Source: Protostelium mycophagum
Lineage: Eukaryota; Evosea; Variosea; Protosteliida; Protosteliaceae
Assembly (NCBI GenBank): GCA_002081555.1
Contig: MZNV01001429.1
Span: 1 to 22,409, forward strand
Reading direction: 5' to 3'
Length of the DNA: 22,409 bases
In this document: positions 18,693 through 22,409 of the stretch, one piece after another
Position numbering within the stretch: position 1 is the stretch's first letter
Layout of the letters: every line of letters begins with the position of its first letter
The notes under the pieces: generated by a model
What the model was told of the DNA's origin: nothing
The model's input: the letters and a program-made list of their open reading frames with translations, nothing else
Databases searched by the model: none
Made by a program: the position numbers and the translations under genes

Positions 18693-21535
18693 TCATGTCT
18701 TTTGCATCCAGAAGCCGAAACCCAAAATACACCCAACTCCACCAATAAAATAAAATAAAATGTTGTGAGAAGTTGATGCAAAACTGACTTCAGCAATTGT
18801 GAACAGATTCCCCATGCTGGGTTCCTTCAGTGAAATGGTGACATGATGTCGTGACTGGTTATATGTGACATCTTGACATTGTTTGAAGGTTTCCCAGCCA
18901 AAGGTACCCTTGCTCCTCACTTCTTGGAGAACGAAGTCTCCATGAGTGACCTACACATGTCAAAAATGACATGTGTCATGACATGTCACCTCTACAATGG
19001 TCAGATTCTTCCATGTCTGATACGCTGTGATGTTGAGGGGATACACATTTATTGTGCCAATCACGATATCTGCTTGTGGATGGTCGAATTTGATTAGAGG
19101 GGGTAGAACTGCATATCTCAGATGTAATATTGTTATGTGATGAATGTGTTCATGAAGATATATTGTGTAAATTTCGAGTCGATTGACCGCATCCTCTGGC
19201 TACAAGTGAGAACCCCGAAACATGTAGATAAGCTGACCTTTATCCGGTTCATGTGATATCATGGTGATGGATGCACTTCTCATACTCAATGTGACATCAT
19301 CGACGATCACCAGATGGGATGGTCTGAATGAGCCTTCTCCGAAGACATTCTTCACGATGACCTTCGTAAACATATCTAAAGTGGAAGAAGCTGTCAAGTT
19401 GACGCCGTAAAGAAGGGATACAACATTATAATTCGAGAGATAGCAAGTGCCTGTGTCTCTCAGGTCAAGTTGTCTAAATGTGTATTTATTTTTAGTGTTG
19501 TAGTGCGTTGTCATGGCAACGCGAAATACAATATTTCGTGCTGAAACACGAAATCACTGCAAGTCCAATAGATAATGATATCTCACCTCTCACTACACTG
19601 TTGTAGATTTGCAATCCTGCGAATGTAGACAACCCTATCTGAGTTAAGACATTGAAATTTGATCGAAATCTCCCACCATATTGCGGACAGGTGACGACAG
19701 CATCCATGGTTCTCAAGAACAGTTGATTCTTCAGGCTTGCTGATTGAGCTCCGAGGAGCAAAACGATTTCTCCAAAGACATCCAATATTCCCGTGACCTG
19801 TCCAGGATTATCACCACATCATCCAAAAAAATTTAAAAGATATTGCAAATTTTGGTGTTGTAACTTTGAAGGAATGGCATTATATCGGCAGGAGGTAATA
19901 CACATACTTCAGAGTACGCCGCAAAGGTCAACACGTGGCCTTTTTGCACTTCTACAACGCGGACTACAACTGAACTGTTTGAATGAATGTCGACACGGCA
20001 GTCAAAGCGGCTCTTGCCCCCTTGCCACAGCACAACTTTCCCAGTGTTTTCAGAGAAATGCACGGTGGTGTTACACAGTTGTAGATTGAGAAAGGTGATG
20101 GGATGTGTGGAGTTGACTTTAGAGTTCTTCAGATCAAAGTCGACCTGTGACGTCATCAATGAAGTTGCATCAAAATGAAACTCAAATATAGTGTTGTAAT
20201 GCAGAAAAAAATACTATTTAGCAATTTGAAAAACACATTTGACGGCAAGCACTTTGCCCAATGTAGTAATATTCTTTGCATGAAATTCGGTCAAGACTGA
20301 TGCTGCAAAGTATATTCTAGTACTTCTCGTGTACCCATGGTGATACTTATGTATCTCCTCCTTCTTTTTCTTGGAATTTTCTTGAACAGTACGGAGCAAT
20401 AAAAAATCCCGAAAATTATAATGGAATAGAATAGCATTTTCAGAATAATTTTTTACAAAAGATCTGCACAGAAGATATCTGCCGAAAATAATTCCACTTA
20501 CCGTGGTGAAAAAATCATCTTGAAATTGTATTTCAGCATTCGTGTTGTATATCACGTGGCCGGAATTTCCCGCCAAAAGTCTAATCTTTCCCAGAAAAAT
20601 CAGTCTACCGTTGTTGATTATGGTTGCTATGGTGCTCGATCAGTTACGTCAAATTTAAATATTATTTTTAGAGTTCATTTTGTTTTGTACACACAAAAAA
20701 CCATCAAAACGAGATTTTAATAAAAATTATATGATTTTATATATTCATAATCATCTCTACAGCGTTGTAGTGGTGTAAATGATCCTTGAGCGAAATTCTG
20801 ATCCAACAACAAAGAGATTGATTTTATTCTTTTGATGTTCACAAAATGAGCATAAGAACTCACCCGACCAATTGATGGTCTCGACATGTTTTGGTTGGAA
20901 GAAGATGTCGGCTCCCTCTTGATTGACAATCAAACTGTCTGAGATGGATAGAGGAGCAGAAAACCGCACAGTTCCTCGATTGAGCACAGTGGCAGAGGTC
21001 AACTTTTGAGCAGCAAGCAACACACCTGAAGAGAATGAAAAAAAATCAGAGAAGCACACCGACATGATGTTCCAACAAGAATGGTTCTGTTGTCAAAACT
21101 TGTGAACTCGGTGTGGAGAGAAGAGGACAACTGGAGAAGGACATCGCCTCGTACCTTCGCTCTGAGCACAGTCCAACTCGTCCTAAAGCACTCAGTGTCT
21201 TCATCCTCTGTATTTTGATTACCTCACGAGCGTGATCCTCTTGACATCAATCACTGCGTCGCTGGTGTCAATCTGCGACGGCTCAATTTGAAATCATGTG
21301 GTGTCGAACTACTTTTCGGTTTTCTGGTGAAGTGACAAGAATCTCATCGTTAGGTGTAGGCAGTGTTTGAAGTTTGTCACAAGTCCAGCAGCTGAGCTGA
21401 AAAAGTTAAATAAGAAAGATGTCATTGGTCCACCTCCTCTGTATCCAATGTGAAGCAACTCTCTGAAAAAATACACAGACGTGCATGTGTATAGACAAGA
21501 AGACAAAGAAGAGGAAAGATGTTGTATCCTCTCAT
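18693..21535 (-). CDS. Type I membrane protein with beta-helix-like ectodomain (gene A)
   Basis: A predicted surface protein of about 560 residues. ATG 21533-21535 opens a signal peptide (MRGYNIFPLLCLLVYTHA). Exons in phase: 21434-21535, 21313-21396, 21223-21272, 21064-21182, 20864-21025, then 20502-20580 and 20253-20296 (joins uncertain), 19908-20144, 19587-19797, 19238-19450, 18990-19108 and 18693-18950. The ectodomain repeats short strand-turn units (LNRGTVRFSAPLSISDS; HVIYNTNAEIQFQDDFF; TFLNLQLCNTTVHFSENTG; LDVFGEIVLLLGAQSASL), typical of right-handed parallel beta-helices of the pectin-lyase-like type. One helix (NILFYFIGGVGCILGFGFW) is followed by only MQKT, so there is no cytoplasmic domain. 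In amoebozoans similar ectodomains often belong to receptors; adhesion or wall contact is a guess. Intron 18951-18989 is a TGACATG hairpin. Same architecture as gene B, but I could not align the ectodomains. Confidence 0.75.
18954..18975. repeat. 9-bp hairpin filling a 39-nt intron of gene A
   Basis: CACATGTCA-AAAA-TGACATGTG, perfect stem, inside intron 18951-18989. More TGACATG units fill the rest of that intron. Confidence 0.75.
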
Positions 21536-21784
21536 CGCCTGCAAGGTTGTCTCCTCCTTTTGGCAGAAACGATCCCCGCGGTGACATCTGTCTTCTTGGG
21601 GAATTGTAGAAGATCTTTATGACCGGCGGACAACACGTTCATTTTTGCGTTAACTAACGTGTTCTTACCGTTTGGGGACCATCAGTACTCTTTGTTTGCC
21701 CTCCAGTAAAGGAAATGAGGACAGTCGCAAAACGAGTGGAAGTGGACCTTGAGTCTCCTCCACCAAGCCAAACTGCTGAGTGAA
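21536..21784. other. Upstream region of gene A
   Basis: About 250 bp between the gene A start and the pseudogene fragment. Minus-strand frames here continue from the fragment without domain evidence. No TATA box is clear; one TTACCG half-word lies near 21666. Confidence 0.4.
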
Positions 21785-22000
21785 TCGAGAGATCTTACCG
21801 TGATCTACATTCTGTTCTTCAGAACTGTACATGGTGCCCGAAGAGTTGTACACCAATGAGATGCTGCTTCTGGTCAGTTTTCTGCGAGATTTCACTGAAA
21901 TTTTGCAACCCACCAAACACTTTAAAAAATACACAGATGTGCATGTGTATAGACAAGAAGATCAAGAAGAGGGAAGATGCTGTTGTATTCTCTCGTTGTC
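21785..22000 (-). pseudogene. Chimeric fragment of surface-protein genes A and B
   Basis: 21925-22000 is a diverged copy of the gene A signal-peptide exon: on the minus strand it shares TATACACATGCAC and TGTGTATTTTTT with 21460-21535. The start ATG reads ACG and indels disturb the frame. Directly next to it, 21785-21912 is a diverged copy of gene B exon 17236-17323 plus its intron: SSISLVYNSSGTMYSSEEQN against GSISLMYNTLPMYTSAEQN, and the intron words AAATTTCAGT and AATCTCG are kept. This puts a gene A 5' piece against a gene B 3' piece, with no transmembrane exon. It most likely arose by local unequal recombination and is not functional, although a short transcript cannot be excluded. Confidence 0.6.
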
Positions 22001-22409
22001 AGGGTGTTTACCTTTTTTAATCAGAAAATCAATTCCCACCAGGGATGTCTAGATCTTGGTTCAGAAAGATACATAAATATTTTCATTATATAAAAAGAGG
22101 GTATTATAGCGGACTTATCTACAATTCAACACACACTGAATGCTTGCTTCCTGTGATCAGTTTGTAAATTCTCTGCAAAACATTTGTAAGCTTTTGTGTG
22201 CCTAGAGCATGCTTTATACAGACTGGGTAGAAATCATTGCACACCAATAGATAGTAGCCTTTGCCTCACAGACTATATTAATAAGCATTTTACAAGCTTT
22301 ATGCACTAACAGCATATTTTATATGCAGTCTTGGGGGGAAATCACTACACACCTCTTGCCAGCTTGCTGAACTTTCCTTTGGTACATCTACAACAAGCCA
22401 ATTGTTTTT
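22001..22409. other. AT-rich right flank
   Basis: No supported ORF. It contains a diverged direct repeat (22188-22245 and 22294-22353) and one ATCTACAAC word at 22386-22394. Confidence 0.4.
22188..22353. repeat. Diverged direct repeat, units of about 58 bp
   Basis: Two units in direct orientation, 106 bp apart start to start. Both begin AAGCTTT and share AGCAT, TTTATA, CAG, GAAATCA and ACACACC or GCACACC at the same spacing, with roughly two-thirds of positions alike by eye. Confidence 0.5.

Noticed and set aside
16298-22000. Retroelement or transposon as source of the repeats near the surface-protein genes
   Set aside because: No terminal repeats, target-site duplications or replication/integration domains; the repeated pieces are host exons and introns.

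Overview
The window looks like nuclear DNA of a gene-dense, intron-rich eukaryote, most likely a protist. Nearly every gene I could rebuild is cut by very short GT-AG introns, mostly 37-65 nt, with donors such as gtgagt or gtaagt and acceptors such as tttcag. The protein set (a tyrosine-kinase-like kinase, ankyrin repeats ending in the RVDPS type of loop, an old yellow enzyme, a multipass patatin and signal-peptide/one-helix surface proteins) suggests an amoebozoan of the protosteloid kind. An early holozoan is the main alternative. The organism is inference; gene structures come from reading frames and splice-phase agreement, with no transcript data.

Layout. 1-513 (+): C-terminal end of a protein kinase that enters from the left. 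1038-5133 (-): a multi-exon patatin-like phospholipase with both catalytic motifs and several membrane helices. 5576-6850 (-): a complete five-exon old yellow enzyme. 7109-7850 (+): a small charged protein built from tiny exons, unknown. 7851-8627: little that can be supported except a tRNA-like scrap and one doubtful ORF. 8628-9137 (-): a small basic protein of unknown family. 9124-10032 (-): a Rieske iron-sulfur protein. 10178-14114 (+): a complete 18-exon kinesin-14, divergent from the Rieske gene across a 145-bp promoter. 14382-15882 (+): a complete seven-exon ankyrin-repeat protein. 16298-18363 (-) and 18693-21535 (-): two type I membrane proteins, each with a signal peptide and one C-terminal helix; the second has beta-helix-like repeats. 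21785-22000: a chimeric pseudogene fragment made of pieces resembling both surface-protein genes.

The genes do not form an obvious pathway. The most striking extra layer is a set of short dispersed DNA words. ATCTACAAC/GTTGTAGAT occurs 21 times, 16 of them in the kinesin-ankyrin stretch and mostly in introns. TTTCCCGCCAAA occurs about six times, and hairpins built on CACGGTA/TACCGTG and TGACATG sit inside introns. One surface-protein gene also carries two perfect recent tandem duplications. I saw no rRNA, CRISPR array, transposase, reverse transcriptase or retroelement.
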